Source of the DNA: Sandaracinaceae bacterium
GTDB taxonomy: Bacteria; Myxococcota_A; Polyangia; Polyangiales; JADJQN01
Reading direction: 5' to 3'
DNA length: 64,000 nucleotides
NCBI GenBank assembly: GCA_016712745.1
Contig: JADJQN010000015.1
Span: forward strand, 248,001-312,000
Position 1 is the stretch's first letter. The number at the start of each line of letters is the position of its first letter. A model generated the notes under the pieces. That model was not told the origin of the DNA and did no database searches. It saw only the letters and a list, made by a program, of their open reading frames with translations. Below are positions 53,691-63,094 of this stretch, piece after piece. The position numbers and the translations under genes were made by a program.

Positions 53691-55577
53691 GTGACGGGCG
53701 CGGCAAACGCTGAAGCCGCAGCGCCGGATCTGTTGCATGTGCAGCAGGCCGTGCAGCTCGGGCGTTTGGACATGCTCATTGGTTGGGCTGAGCGCGCGCC
53801 AGGGGTTGCGCTTCGCCGATTCTTGGTGGCGCAGGCGAACGGCGCCGCAGCGAACGTGGATCCGGGCGCGCTTTCCTCCGGCGATCTCTCGCGTGCACAT
53901 GCTTTGGGCATCACACTTTCGCGCGATCTCAGCGAAGCTGCAGAACCACCACCGCATTCGGTCATCGTTCCCTTCGCTCTTCCGCGGTTGAGCGTCGCGC
54001 AACGCATGTTGATGAGCTTTTCGTTTGACGACGAGCCCACGCGTCTCCGTATGCAGGCCGATACCACCGATGCCATCGCGTCGGCTGTGGGGGACGCAGC
54101 GCGAATCGCGTCGCCCCCATACAAGATCGATCGCTATCGATTCACCATGTGGAAGACGTCCGGTGAGAACGCATTCTCGGTGTCTGGGCGTTCACTCGGA
54201 CCTGCGGCACTCGTCTCGGCGGTGTCTCTTTGGCAAGAGCGTGCCGTGGAAAAGGGAACGGCGATCACCGGCGTCATTGAAGGGACGCGCGTAACTGCAG
54301 CGGGCGGTCTTTCGGAAAAAGTCGACGGCCTTGCGGCGCGAGCGGATTTGCTACGATTGATCGTTGCCCGTGGCGAGGGTGAAATCGCTCGGGCACTGCT
54401 TTCAGAGCGAGGACGCAGCGACGTCTCTGTTGTGGAGGTAAGCGACATAGCTCAGTTAGTCGCGACAGCGCTCGTCGCGGAACGTTCTAGCGTGGTCGAT
54501 CCTGACGAGGCCATGATTGAAATGCGGCGTGAGTTTGAGCGCGCGTGGGAAACGTTTCGTTGGCCGGTGTTGCGTGAGCGTGTCGAGCGCTTAGCTGGCT
54601 CAGGACTTAGCCACCGTCCGGATGTCGAAGTTGAGCTCTGGACGATGGTCGGGGCCGCGCGTCGCCACCTTGGCGATCCTACCGAGGGGCTGCGCGCCCT
54701 CGACCGGGCGTCAATCATTGCCTCGCGATTTGCGAAGAAGATTCCTGACGCTCCGCTCGCGCGATTGGCCACTCATCGCTCGATGACCTACCTCGCGCTC
54801 GGTGACCTCAAAGCAGCTTCGCTTGCGGCCGCGCGCGCTCGTCGTATCGCTCGACGTGCTCGCTTGCGTGGCGAGGAGATCAAGGCGCTCGGTTGCATCG
54901 GCCTGGTCATGCGGGCGCGTGGCCGACTACGCGCAGCAGCAACTGCGCAGTTTGAAGCGCTTACCTTGGTTCATGAGTACAAACCGAGTTCATGCGCTCG
55001 CTCGCACGCCTACCTCATCGATTGTTTGGGCGCAGCCGGAGACATTGACGGGGCTCGCCGCGCCTACGACCAAGGCCTCGACCATCTGCAGGGCCTCGAC
55101 GCGCCTCGTGCGCGCGACCACGAATCATGGCTGCGCATCAGCTTGGGTGGCGCGCTTGTCTCGAACGACCGCATGCGCCAAGCTGCGGAGATACTAGACG
55201 TGCCGTGCGTGCAAGAGCGCATTGATCGCGACGCGAATCCAGGCCTTTGGGCGCGGCGCTATCTCGGCGTAGCGCTGTGTCATGAGGCAGCCTCGCTCGA
55301 TCGCGGATTGGCATTGCTCGCAGCCTCGCCCGGGGCATATTCGACAGCTGTTGGATCGCGGCTCGTTGCCGTCGCTCACGTCAACGTGCTGCTCGAGGCG
55401 CGATCGCGGGTCGCCGCGGCGAAGCTCGATCACGATTCGCACGCACGCCTCCTGCGTGCGCTCGGGCGCATTTCAATCTTTGGCGAGCGCGATCTCGCGG
55501 AGCTCGCCGTCATCGGCCCGAAAGCTTCGGCTCAACTCGACGCGCTTGTCTCGCGCGCTCTCTCGAGCGGTCTTTGA
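53691..55577 (+). CDS. Lon-like (S16) Ser/Lys domain fused to a TPR-type helical repeat protein
   Basis: The 628-residue product starts at GTG 53691, two bases after the SCP2 gene. Residues about 150-255 match the proteolytic domain of Lon: SGRSLGPAALVSAV puts Ser168 at the place of the Lon nucleophile, and GTRVTAAGGLSEKVDGLAA puts Lys210 at the Lys of GGLxEK, a 42-residue spacing close to that in Lon. SVVEVSDIAQLVATAL matches the domain end. No AAA+ module is present. Residues about 270-620 form paired helices of TPR/solenoid style (LGDPTEGLRALDRASIIA, YLALGDLKAASLAAARARRI). It could be an independent protease, a pseudo-enzyme or an adaptor. Substrate unknown. Confidence 0.78.
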   Translation: MTGAANAEAAAPDLLHVQQAVQLGRLDMLIGWAERAPGVALRRFLVAQANGAAANVDPGALSSGDLSRAHALGITLSRDLSEAAEPPPHSVIVPFALPRLSVAQRMLMSFSFDDEPTRLRMQADTTDAIASAVGDAARIASPPYKIDRYRFTMWKTSGENAFSVSGRSLGPAALVSAVSLWQERAVEKGTAITGVIEGTRVTAAGGLSEKVDGLAARADLLRLIVARGEGEIARALLSERGRSDVSVVEVSDIAQLVATALVAERSSVVDPDEAMIEMRREFERAWETFRWPVLRERVERLAGSGLSHRPDVEVELWTMVGAARRHLGDPTEGLRALDRASIIASRFAKKIPDAPLARLATHRSMTYLALGDLKAASLAAARARRIARRARLRGEEIKALGCIGLVMRARGRLRAAATAQFEALTLVHEYKPSSCARSHAYLIDCLGAAGDIDGARRAYDQGLDHLQGLDAPRARDHESWLRISLGGALVSNDRMRQAAEILDVPCVQERIDRDANPGLWARRYLGVALCHEAASLDRGLALLAASPGAYSTAVGSRLVAVAHVNVLLEARSRVAAAKLDHDSHARLLRALGRISIFGERDLAELAVIGPKASAQLDALVSRALSSGL

Positions 55578-55642
55578 ACCACTGCGGGGATTGCACCGAT
55601 GCCCGCCGCGTCTGAGTCTCAGTCGCGCAAACCGAGCGCAGG

Positions 55643-58228
55643 TTAGCCCGTTGATAAAGGCTGCTTAGGAAGCTCGACTGTGAATGTGACACCCGCCGAG
55701 CCTTCGTTGATCGCGGCCCACACGCCTCCGCCGTGCGCTTCGACAAGCTGCTTTGTAATGTAAAGACCCAAGCCGAGACCGCCGTATGCGGTTTGAGACA
55801 CGGCGCGTTCGAAGCGGTCGAAGATGCGATGCATCTTGTCGGCGTCGATGCCGATACCGCTATCGCGAACGCAGAGCTGTGCAAAGTCGGCTGTCTCGCT
55901 CGTCGTAATATCGATCGGGTGTCCTGATCCGTACTTGAGCGCGTTGGACAGAAGGTTCACGACGATTTGGTCGATGCGCACCGCATCCCAAGAGCCGACA
56001 ACGGCTTTGTCGGCGTGAATGCGGATTTCGCATTTTTGCGAGCGCGCTTCTGCAGCAAACCGCTCGCATACGTCGCGGACGACATCTCCCAAGTCTGTAG
56101 GCTCGCGCTCGAGATGCAGGCGCCCTGCGCTCAATCGCGAGACATCCAGCAAGCCATCGACCAAGCGCGTGAGGCGTCGCACCTGCCGCGCAGCCGTCTC
56201 GATCTTCTTCACCAGCTTCGGATCCGTCGTCTCCACGCCGAGGCCGGCTTGCAACGCGTCGAGTTGAAGCTGAAGAGGAGTGAGCGGCGTACGCAGCTCA
56301 TGGCTCGCAATCGAAAGAAACTCGTCGCGGGCGGCAATTGCAGCTCGTGCAACGCGGTACAGCCGCGCGTTGTCGATGGCGAGGCCGGCACGTCGGCCCA
56401 GCTCTTCAGCGAGTGACACGTCAGCATCCACATAGGTGCGATTGCTCTCGCTCATCGCGAAGACAATCCCTCCCAAAGGTTCGCCGTGCGCCATCATCGG
56501 TACCGTAATAAGCGAACGAATCCCGATTGCGCGCAACAAGCGCAAGTGATCATCGTTCGAGGCGGCCCGCTGGTAGTCAGAATCAGTCATCTGCGGCATC
56601 CACGACGAGGTCCCGGTTTTCATGACGTGCGCAAGGCAGCGATCGCTGACCGCGTTCTGCCGAAACTTCTGGCCCAACTCGCGCACAACTTCGACCATAT
56701 CCGGCTTCACGTGCGCGACGAGGTCATGCGCCTCGTGTTTTTCATCATCCTGCGCGGCCAACAACCGCACGACACAAAGGTCGGCGAAGCGCGGAACCGC
56801 TAGAGCGCCGATCTTTTCGACAGTCTCGGCATAGTCGAGCGACGATGAAAGCAGCGCGCTTGCCTCGGCCAATAGCTCGGCTCGGCGTTGCTCGCCTTCG
56901 GCCGTCCTACGGGCCGCTTGTTCGGTGAGAAAGCGGACACGAGCCTCGTCTGCCATCATGCGTTCGGTAATGTCGAGCGAGGTGCCCGCCATCCGAACGA
57001 GCTTGCCCTCTGCGTTCGTAATGGAACGACCCTGCCCGTGCACCCAACGCACCTCCCCATCGGGCCGCAAGATGCGATGCTCGAACGCAAAGCTCGTCTT
57101 GTTCTCACGCGCGTCCTCGACGACGGCTCCAACACGCGCTCGGTCTTCGGGATGCACGTGCTGAAGGAAGCCCTGATACTCGCGCGAAAACGCCTCCCGA
57201 GTCTGTCCGTAAATACGATATAGCTCATCGGACCACGTGATGGTGTTGGCCTCGATGTCCCATTCCCAACTGCCGATCTTCCCGATGGCCTGGGCCTCGA
57301 TGAGCTGTTGATTGATTCGTTCGAGCTCGAGCGCGCGCTGGGCAAGTGCTGTCTCCGCGGCGGCGCGCTGTTTGTGGGCGGTGACGAGATTGTCGGTCAT
57401 GCGGTTGAAGTCGGCCGCGAGTTGTCCAAGCTCGTCATTCGATGCGATGTCGATGCGTCGTTCGAAGTCAGCGGAGCTAACGCGTGCCGTGCCTTCATGG
57501 AGATTGCGAATGCCCGTCACGATTTGGCGCGAGGTCGTGGACGAGAGCATCAGACTGAAAAACAGGCAAATACCAGCGCCCAGCACTGTAATCGCGAGGA
57601 TCACTTCACGCAGCCATCGCGCGGCTTCGCCGAGCGTGAACGAGAAATGATCCTCCACATCGGTCAGGCGCCGATTGCAATCGTCGATGCGGCGCAAGAG
57701 CGCGGCGCGATACTCTGGAGTGAGCGTGTTGCTGCGAATGCGTGTGCGCACCTCCTGTGCATAGCCTTGAAGCTCTGCGATACCGACGTCACCTTGACGC
57801 CAATACTCAATTGCGCGGTCGATGTAGCTCACGTGGCGGAAGCGTCGGAAGAGCATCGACATGCCGCGAACTTCGTCAGGGTCGTTGCGGCCTTCGATGA
57901 AGGCGCGATTGGCTACTTCGATGTCGGCATTGGGCTTCTCGAGCTCTTCGCGCGCGCGTCGATCGGCAAGTGGAACGGCGAGAAAATGTTCGTACGCTTC
58001 GAAGTCGTGTTCGTTGCCTGAGTACGCGTACTGAACGAGATTGTAGACGGCATCCTTCTGGCCTTTCGACCAAAGCCCTTCACCGCCAACGTAGGCACGC
58101 ACTGTTGAGAGCACATTTGCCGCAAACGTTCCGACCGCGACGAGACAAACAATGACCGCCGCGAACATCCACAGCGAGATGCGGAGTTTCGTTCGAATCG
58201 ATAGGCGCTGGATGAAGCGGGAAATCAA
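55643..58228 (-). CDS. Sensor histidine kinase with HAMP, PAS and GAF domains
   Basis: The 861-residue product has span 1 (about 17-40), a helical periplasmic domain (about 41-205), span 2 (about 210-232), a HAMP domain and a PAS domain (about 315-425, with WSDELYRIYGQTREAFSREYQGF and a PAC-like GEVRWVHGQGRSI). A GAF domain (about 460-625), HisKA with His in SHELRTPLTPL and HATPase with NLLSNALKYGSG, VRDSGIGID and GGLGLGLYITKQLVEAHGG follow. TTG 58228 is the start, seven bases after the FabH-like stop region. The partner regulator is not adjacent. Confidence 0.92.
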   Translation of the reverse strand: MISRFIQRLSIRTKLRISLWMFAAVIVCLVAVGTFAANVLSTVRAYVGGEGLWSKGQKDAVYNLVQYAYSGNEHDFEAYEHFLAVPLADRRAREELEKPNADIEVANRAFIEGRNDPDEVRGMSMLFRRFRHVSYIDRAIEYWRQGDVGIAELQGYAQEVRTRIRSNTLTPEYRAALLRRIDDCNRRLTDVEDHFSFTLGEAARWLREVILAITVLGAGICLFFSLMLSSTTSRQIVTGIRNLHEGTARVSSADFERRIDIASNDELGQLAADFNRMTDNLVTAHKQRAAAETALAQRALELERINQQLIEAQAIGKIGSWEWDIEANTITWSDELYRIYGQTREAFSREYQGFLQHVHPEDRARVGAVVEDARENKTSFAFEHRILRPDGEVRWVHGQGRSITNAEGKLVRMAGTSLDITERMMADEARVRFLTEQAARRTAEGEQRRAELLAEASALLSSSLDYAETVEKIGALAVPRFADLCVVRLLAAQDDEKHEAHDLVAHVKPDMVEVVRELGQKFRQNAVSDRCLAHVMKTGTSSWMPQMTDSDYQRAASNDDHLRLLRAIGIRSLITVPMMAHGEPLGGIVFAMSESNRTYVDADVSLAEELGRRAGLAIDNARLYRVARAAIAARDEFLSIASHELRTPLTPLQLQLDALQAGLGVETTDPKLVKKIETAARQVRRLTRLVDGLLDVSRLSAGRLHLEREPTDLGDVVRDVCERFAAEARSQKCEIRIHADKAVVGSWDAVRIDQIVVNLLSNALKYGSGHPIDITTSETADFAQLCVRDSGIGIDADKMHRIFDRFERAVSQTAYGGLGLGLYITKQLVEAHGGGVWAAINEGSAGVTFTVELPKQPLSTG

Positions 58229-58234
58229 CGGACA

Positions 58235-59293
58235 CTAGAGTCGCATCAGGACCGCGCCCCAATTGATTCCGGCGCCGAGCGCCAAGAAGCAGAGTAGGTC
58301 GCCTTCTTTGATACGTTTGGAGCGACGCAGCTCGTCGACGAGAATCGGAATCGTTCCGCCCGACGTGTTGCCGTAACGCGCGATGTTGGAGGGGACTTTT
58401 TCTTCCGGAATTTCAAGAGCGTCACGCACCGCCGAATTAATGCGGTCGTTCGCTTGATGCGCGACAAAGCAATCGATGTCGCTCAACTTCACATTGTGTT
58501 TCGCGCACAGCTCGCGCACGACCTTGGGGAGCTTAGTGACCGCGTTCTTGAAGAGCTCCTTGCCCATCATGCGCGGAATGTACTCCTCGTTTTCGACTAA
58601 CTCGTTGGACATGAAGGGGCGATTCTTGAAGCCGCCGCCTGGAATGTAAATCTGCGTGGCATCGCGACCATCGGTATGAATCTGCGCACCGATGAAGCCT
58701 TGGCCTGGCTTTTTTGATTTGCGCATCACGAGCGCGCCGGCGCCGTCGCCAAAAAGTACCGACACCGCGCGGTGACGCGTGGCACGGTCGAAAGCCTTTT
58801 GCGAAGGTTTGGGGCCGTTCTCGTTGTAGAGGATGTCCCAGTCCTCCCACGGCATGAATCCGGCGTGGGCGTCTGCGCCAATCACGAGAACCGTCTCAGC
58901 TGCCCCGGTGTTGACGAGGCCGTCGGCGATCTGAAAACCAAATGGCATTGCCGCACACTGCTGACGAATGTCGAGAGCGGGCACGCCCGGGATCCCGAGC
59001 TTGGCACCAATGAGACCGCCGGAGCCGGGGAACACATACTCGGGAGTCATCGTGCCGAGCAAAATGTAGTCGACGGCACTCGCTGGGAGGTTCGCGTCTT
59101 CGAGCGCGCGCTTGGCTGCTTCGAAGCCGAGATCGCTCGTGCCTTGGCCGGCTGCAACGAAGTGTCGTTCCTCGATGCCGCTGCGCTGTTTGATCCATTC
59201 GTCCGTCGTCTCCATCACGCGCGCAAGAGCGGTGTTTGTGACAGGCGGTCCCGGGGCAAAGCTGCCCGATCCGATGATCGTAAGTCCAGGCAT
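58235..59293 (-). CDS. FabH-like 3-oxoacyl-ACP synthase III family protein
   Basis: This thiolase-fold condensing enzyme has a 352-residue product. Catalytic Cys113 is in DIRQQCAAMPFG, His in CFVAHQANDRIN and Asn in YGNTSGGTIPIL, the Cys-His-Asn triad of KAS III. TDEWIKQRSGIEERHF is the usual N-terminal signature. KAS III enzymes start fatty-acid chains, but related ones build polyketides or olefins, so the exact role is uncertain. It lies between argH and the histidine kinase gene on the same strand. Confidence 0.9.
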   Translation of the reverse strand: MPGLTIIGSGSFAPGPPVTNTALARVMETTDEWIKQRSGIEERHFVAAGQGTSDLGFEAAKRALEDANLPASAVDYILLGTMTPEYVFPGSGGLIGAKLGIPGVPALDIRQQCAAMPFGFQIADGLVNTGAAETVLVIGADAHAGFMPWEDWDILYNENGPKPSQKAFDRATRHRAVSVLFGDGAGALVMRKSKKPGQGFIGAQIHTDGRDATQIYIPGGGFKNRPFMSNELVENEEYIPRMMGKELFKNAVTKLPKVVRELCAKHNVKLSDIDCFVAHQANDRINSAVRDALEIPEEKVPSNIARYGNTSGGTIPILVDELRRSKRIKEGDLLCFLALGAGINWGAVLMRL

Positions 59294-59362
59294 GAATCAG
59301 CGCGTCTCCCTTAGGGGCTGCAACTTAGCAGGGCTACGCGCAAACTTACAAACGGCTCGCTT

Positions 59363-60793
59363 TTACGTAAGCACAACGCCGAATTTGGCCGCCGCTTTTT
59401 CAGCTTCGGTACCGCGCGAGCGCAATCGCTTCATGGAGTCGGTTAATGCCTCCTGAACGCGAGACCAAGCTGGCCCGCCTTCGACGTCTCGCAAATCGAC
59501 CAGGACTTCGGGATCGAAAAGCTTTGAAACGTCTCCTTCGAACATGGCGTGCTCTTTCTTGAGCTCGACAAGGGAGAGCTCCGGCAGCGTGCGACCGGTC
59601 TCGACCGCCAGACGCACAAGGCGGCCTGCGACGTGATGCGCTTCACGAAATGGAACTCCACGAGCCGCCAGGTAATCCGCGAGATCGGTAGCTTCAAGAA
59701 ATCCATCGCGCAACGCAGCGCGCATGCGCTCTTTGTTGAAGTTAGCGGTAGCGAGCGCGCCGCTCAGGATTTGCAGCGAATCGTCGACAGTGTCGAAGGC
59801 GTCGAAGACGGGGCGCTTGTCCTCCTGCAGATCGCGATTGTAGGCGAGGGGCAAGCCCTTCAAAAGCACGAGCATGGTGACAAGGTCACCGATGACGCGC
59901 GCGCTCTTTCCGCGCACGAGCTCTGCCATGTCCGGGTTCTTCTTCTGCGGCATCATCGACGAACCAGTCGTGAAGGCATCGCTCATCTGGACGAAGCCGA
60001 ACTCCTGCGAGCTCCACAACACAAGCTCCTCGCCGATGCGCGAAAGATGCACCGCGCAGTTTGCGAGTGCCGCCAGCGCTTCGACAAGAAAATCCCTATC
60101 CGAGACAGCGTCGAGAGAATTGCGTAGCGGACGCGCAAAGCCAAGCGCCTTTGCGGTCTCCTGTCTGTCGAGCGGAAAGGTCGTCGTCGCGAGTGCGCCC
60201 GAGCCGAGTGGCGATTCGTTCATGCGCTTTTGCGCATCGTCGAGGCGTCCACGATCACGCTCGAGCATTTCGCACCACGCCAAAAGGTGATGGGGCAGGC
60301 GGATGGGCTGGGCACGTTGCATGTGCGTGTAGCCGGGCATCAGGTGATGACGCGTCTGATGAGCTCGCACGATGAGCACTGCAATGAGCTCGTCGACGTG
60401 GCGCGCAGTCTTCTCGCACGCAGCGCGGGTCCAAAGGCGCATATCGGTCGCGACCTGATCGTTGCGGCTGCGCCCGGTGTGCAGACGCGCGCCCGCGTCA
60501 CCAATGCGTTCGGTCAGCCGCGCCTCGATGTTCATATGGACATCTTCACGCGACGCGTCCCACGTCATTGTGCCTGCGCGTACCTCGTCGAGGATTTGCG
60601 CTAGGCCTTCGGTGATCTTCTTTACGTCGGCGCCCGTTAGCACGCCGATCGACGCGAGCATGTTGGCGTGCGCGATTGAACCTTGGATGTCTTCTTCGGC
60701 GAGGCGGCTATCGACATCCACGCTTGCACTGAAGCGTGCTGCGAGCGCGTTAGGCTCCTCGTCGAATCGTCCTCCCCAGGCTTTCTTAGACAT
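59363..60793 (-). CDS. argH: Argininosuccinate lyase
   Basis: ArgH splits argininosuccinate into arginine and fumarate in arginine synthesis. The 476-residue product has the family motif GSSMMPQKKNPD with the active-site Ser, TGRSRNDQVATDMRL near residue 110, HLMPGYTHMQRAQPI and the opening WGGRFDEEPNALAARFSASVDVD (in pieces). The ATG has a GAGGAG ribosome site. It lies just downstream of the degenerate P-type ATPase gene on the same strand. Confidence 0.97.
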   Translation of the reverse strand: MSKKAWGGRFDEEPNALAARFSASVDVDSRLAEEDIQGSIAHANMLASIGVLTGADVKKITEGLAQILDEVRAGTMTWDASREDVHMNIEARLTERIGDAGARLHTGRSRNDQVATDMRLWTRAACEKTARHVDELIAVLIVRAHQTRHHLMPGYTHMQRAQPIRLPHHLLAWCEMLERDRGRLDDAQKRMNESPLGSGALATTTFPLDRQETAKALGFARPLRNSLDAVSDRDFLVEALAALANCAVHLSRIGEELVLWSSQEFGFVQMSDAFTTGSSMMPQKKNPDMAELVRGKSARVIGDLVTMLVLLKGLPLAYNRDLQEDKRPVFDAFDTVDDSLQILSGALATANFNKERMRAALRDGFLEATDLADYLAARGVPFREAHHVAGRLVRLAVETGRTLPELSLVELKKEHAMFEGDVSKLFDPEVLVDLRDVEGGPAWSRVQEALTDSMKRLRSRGTEAEKAAAKFGVVLT

Positions 60794-60806
60794 GCGGTCT
60801 CCTCAT

Positions 60807-63032
60807 TCAGCTCAAGAGCGTGCCGGCAATCGCAGCGCGATGCGATGCAAAAGTCGCGCACCCGTCGGAAGCGCGTAGGCATCGAGCAAAAGCGCGATCA
60901 CGGCCGCCACGGCAGGAGGCGCCCATGACATCGTGGCAGTCGCTACGGTCAAAAGTCCGCCGATGGCGGCAACCAGCGCGCCGCGCCAGGCGCCCCTGTC
61001 GCGCGGCGCGTGCAATCCAAAGGGCTGCTGCTGCGTCGCGAATATCCTCTGTGGCAAGCGCGACCGCGCGTTCACCGGCTGGACCGCCCGCTGCGCCGAG
61101 CACGACGGGAACGTAGGCGGCTGCGAGCGCGGCGTCGTCATGAATCGGTCGGCCGATGGCCGCGAGTGCGCCGCCGGTCTCGCCAAGGCGACGTACCTCC
61201 GTGCCCTGCTCATCCGGTAGAAGCTCGGCGCGTACATGGTCGATGTCGAGGTTCTTTGCGAGAGCTTCCACCGTGCCGCGATGATCCCCAGAGATGAGCA
61301 CGACCTCGATGTGCAAGTCCATCATGCGCTGGACAGCGGAGCGTGCGCTCGGTCGCAAGTCGTCTTCGATCGCGAGCACAGCGCGGACGCGGCCCCCGAG
61401 ACCGATGAAGATGGCGGTGCGTCCCATCGCTTCGGCGCGTGTCGCCTCGGCGTCGGCGACCGCGACGCTCACCCCTTCATCGAGCAGAAGCTGGCGATTG
61501 CCAATCACGAGTGGCTCGCCGCCCGGCGCGAGCGCGGTCACGCCGCGGCCAGGCAGAAACTGCGCGCGTCGCACGCTTTCCGGTGAAACGCCACGCGCCT
61601 CGGCGAAGCGCAAGATGGCACGTGCAATCGCATGGCCCTCCGCCGCCGACTCGGCGGCGGCGGCGAGCGCGATAAGCGGAGTGACCGGCGTGTCGTCGAT
61701 CGCGTGGATCTCGACGACCTCTGGCTTTCCCTCGGTGATCGTTCCCCGCGTCGCAAGAGCTGCCACAGTCACTCGACCGGCACGCTCGAGCGATCGCGCG
61801 TTGTGAAATACGATTCCCCGTTCGCCCGCCGTAGCCGCCGCCGCTACCAAGGGTGAATCTGCTGCGCGCCGAATCGCCAGCAGGGGCGCTGCCAGAAGGA
61901 CCGCCGCGGCTGCGCTCAACTGAAGAGAAAACGCGTGACCCTCGGCGAGAAAAAGTGCGCCGCCCGCGGCCACAATCACTAGTAATCCGCCCCACCGCGA
62001 GATGGCTTGGGCCACGGTAACGACTGGAGCAGATTCGCGATCACCCCCGTGCCGAAAGCGATTGGGCCGTACGAGCGCACGGTCCTCGCCTACGCGCGTC
62101 GCCAGGATTCGCACATTGCCTTCGACGATTCGCGCGCCCGCGAGTAGTGGATCGCCAATCACGCGCCGCACCGGGACGCGAGCGCCCGGATGCAAGAGCG
62201 CCATCGCTTCGCCGGCCTTCACAACGCCATCCACAGCTACCGTTTCACCTTCGAGCGCGAGAACTTCTTCGCCGGTTCGGATTAGATCGGTGCTCACCTC
62301 TTTTTGAGCGACGCCCAAGCGATCGGTTGAGCTTGCGACAGGAACGCTCACAACCTTTGGCATCTTGCGCAACAGGGCTTCCACGATGCGCGAAACTGGC
62401 TCTCGCGATCGTGCGTCGATCCACGCCCGCGCAAGCAAGGCTGCGCTTGCAACTGCCGCACCGACCATACCGAACCACGCTTTTTCGTCGTCGAGCACGT
62501 GCGCCAGTGCAGCGACGGTCGCGATGCACGCGCCCACGGGAGCGAGCAACCACGACAGGACATCGGTGTGGCGACGTGCGTCAAAGAACGCGATGATCGA
62601 GACGCCTATCGCGATTAGATTGGCAGTGCATGATAGTGCAGCCATCCAGATGTTGGCGGAGAGCGCTCCGCACAAGGCCGCAACAGCGCTTGCGACGAGC
62701 GCCAACCGAGGGTCGCGCAATGCGGAGATGGGGGCTTCCTCCTCCTTTTCCGGAACGGTGGAAATCGAGACGACGGAATCGCGTCCCGCGTCCACAAGCG
62801 TGATGCGCGTCGGCTGCACCGTTGGCTCGGGCGGCGTGACTTCAACGAGGCGAGACTTAGGCGAGCGGTCATGAGCGCGCTCGCCTTGACGAAACCGATC
62901 GGCGCATGCGCTGTCGCAGAGATAGCGGTAGCCGTCGGCGAGTAGAATCACGGCGCCGGCACGCAACGGCTCGACCGGCGTTCCGCACGCGGGGCATGGG
63001 CGCAATGGAAGATATGGACGTTGAGCCGCCAC
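60807..63032 (-). CDS. Degenerate heavy-metal P-type ATPase-like protein, apparent frameshift near the 3' end
   Basis: The product has an N-terminal metal-binding-like module (CPACGTPV...CDSACADRF), four spans, an actuator-like part (LALEGETVAVDGVVKAGEAM) and further spans, then P and N domains (GDHRGTVEAL, DHVRAELLPDEQ). The phosphorylation motif DKTGT is replaced by ATRGT in ALATRGTITEG, so the phosphorylated Asp is Ala. The CPx ion motif and SEHPxA also differ (AAPLLAI, AEGHAIARA). The enzyme is probably inactive as a pump. After about residue 678 the frame becomes random; a second frame ending at 60812 continues with the expected last two spans (GALVAAIGGLLTVATATMSW). One extra base in the C run at 60993-60996 would explain it. 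Confidence 0.8.
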   Translation of the reverse strand: MAAQRPYLPLRPCPACGTPVEPLRAGAVILLADGYRYLCDSACADRFRQGERAHDRSPKSRLVEVTPPEPTVQPTRITLVDAGRDSVVSISTVPEKEEEAPISALRDPRLALVASAVAALCGALSANIWMAALSCTANLIAIGVSIIAFFDARRHTDVLSWLLAPVGACIATVAALAHVLDDEKAWFGMVGAAVASAALLARAWIDARSREPVSRIVEALLRKMPKVVSVPVASSTDRLGVAQKEVSTDLIRTGEEVLALEGETVAVDGVVKAGEAMALLHPGARVPVRRVIGDPLLAGARIVEGNVRILATRVGEDRALVRPNRFRHGGDRESAPVVTVAQAISRWGGLLVIVAAGGALFLAEGHAFSLQLSAAAAVLLAAPLLAIRRAADSPLVAAAATAGERGIVFHNARSLERAGRVTVAALATRGTITEGKPEVVEIHAIDDTPVTPLIALAAAAESAAEGHAIARAILRFAEARGVSPESVRRAQFLPGRGVTALAPGGEPLVIGNRQLLLDEGVSVAVADAEATRAEAMGRTAIFIGLGGRVRAVLAIEDDLRPSARSAVQRMMDLHIEVVLISGDHRGTVEALAKNLDIDHVRAELLPDEQGTEVRRLGETGGALAAIGRPIHDDAALAAAYVPVVLGAAGGPAGERAVALATEDIRDAAAALWIARAARQGRLARRAGCRHRRTFDRSDCHDVMGASCRGGRDRAFARCLRASDGCATFASHRAAIAGTLLS

Positions 63033-63094
63033 GGGGCTTTAGGCTCTAGCGGCGAAAAGCGGGCGCCGTCAAGTCGTGCGCAAACGCTGCGGCA

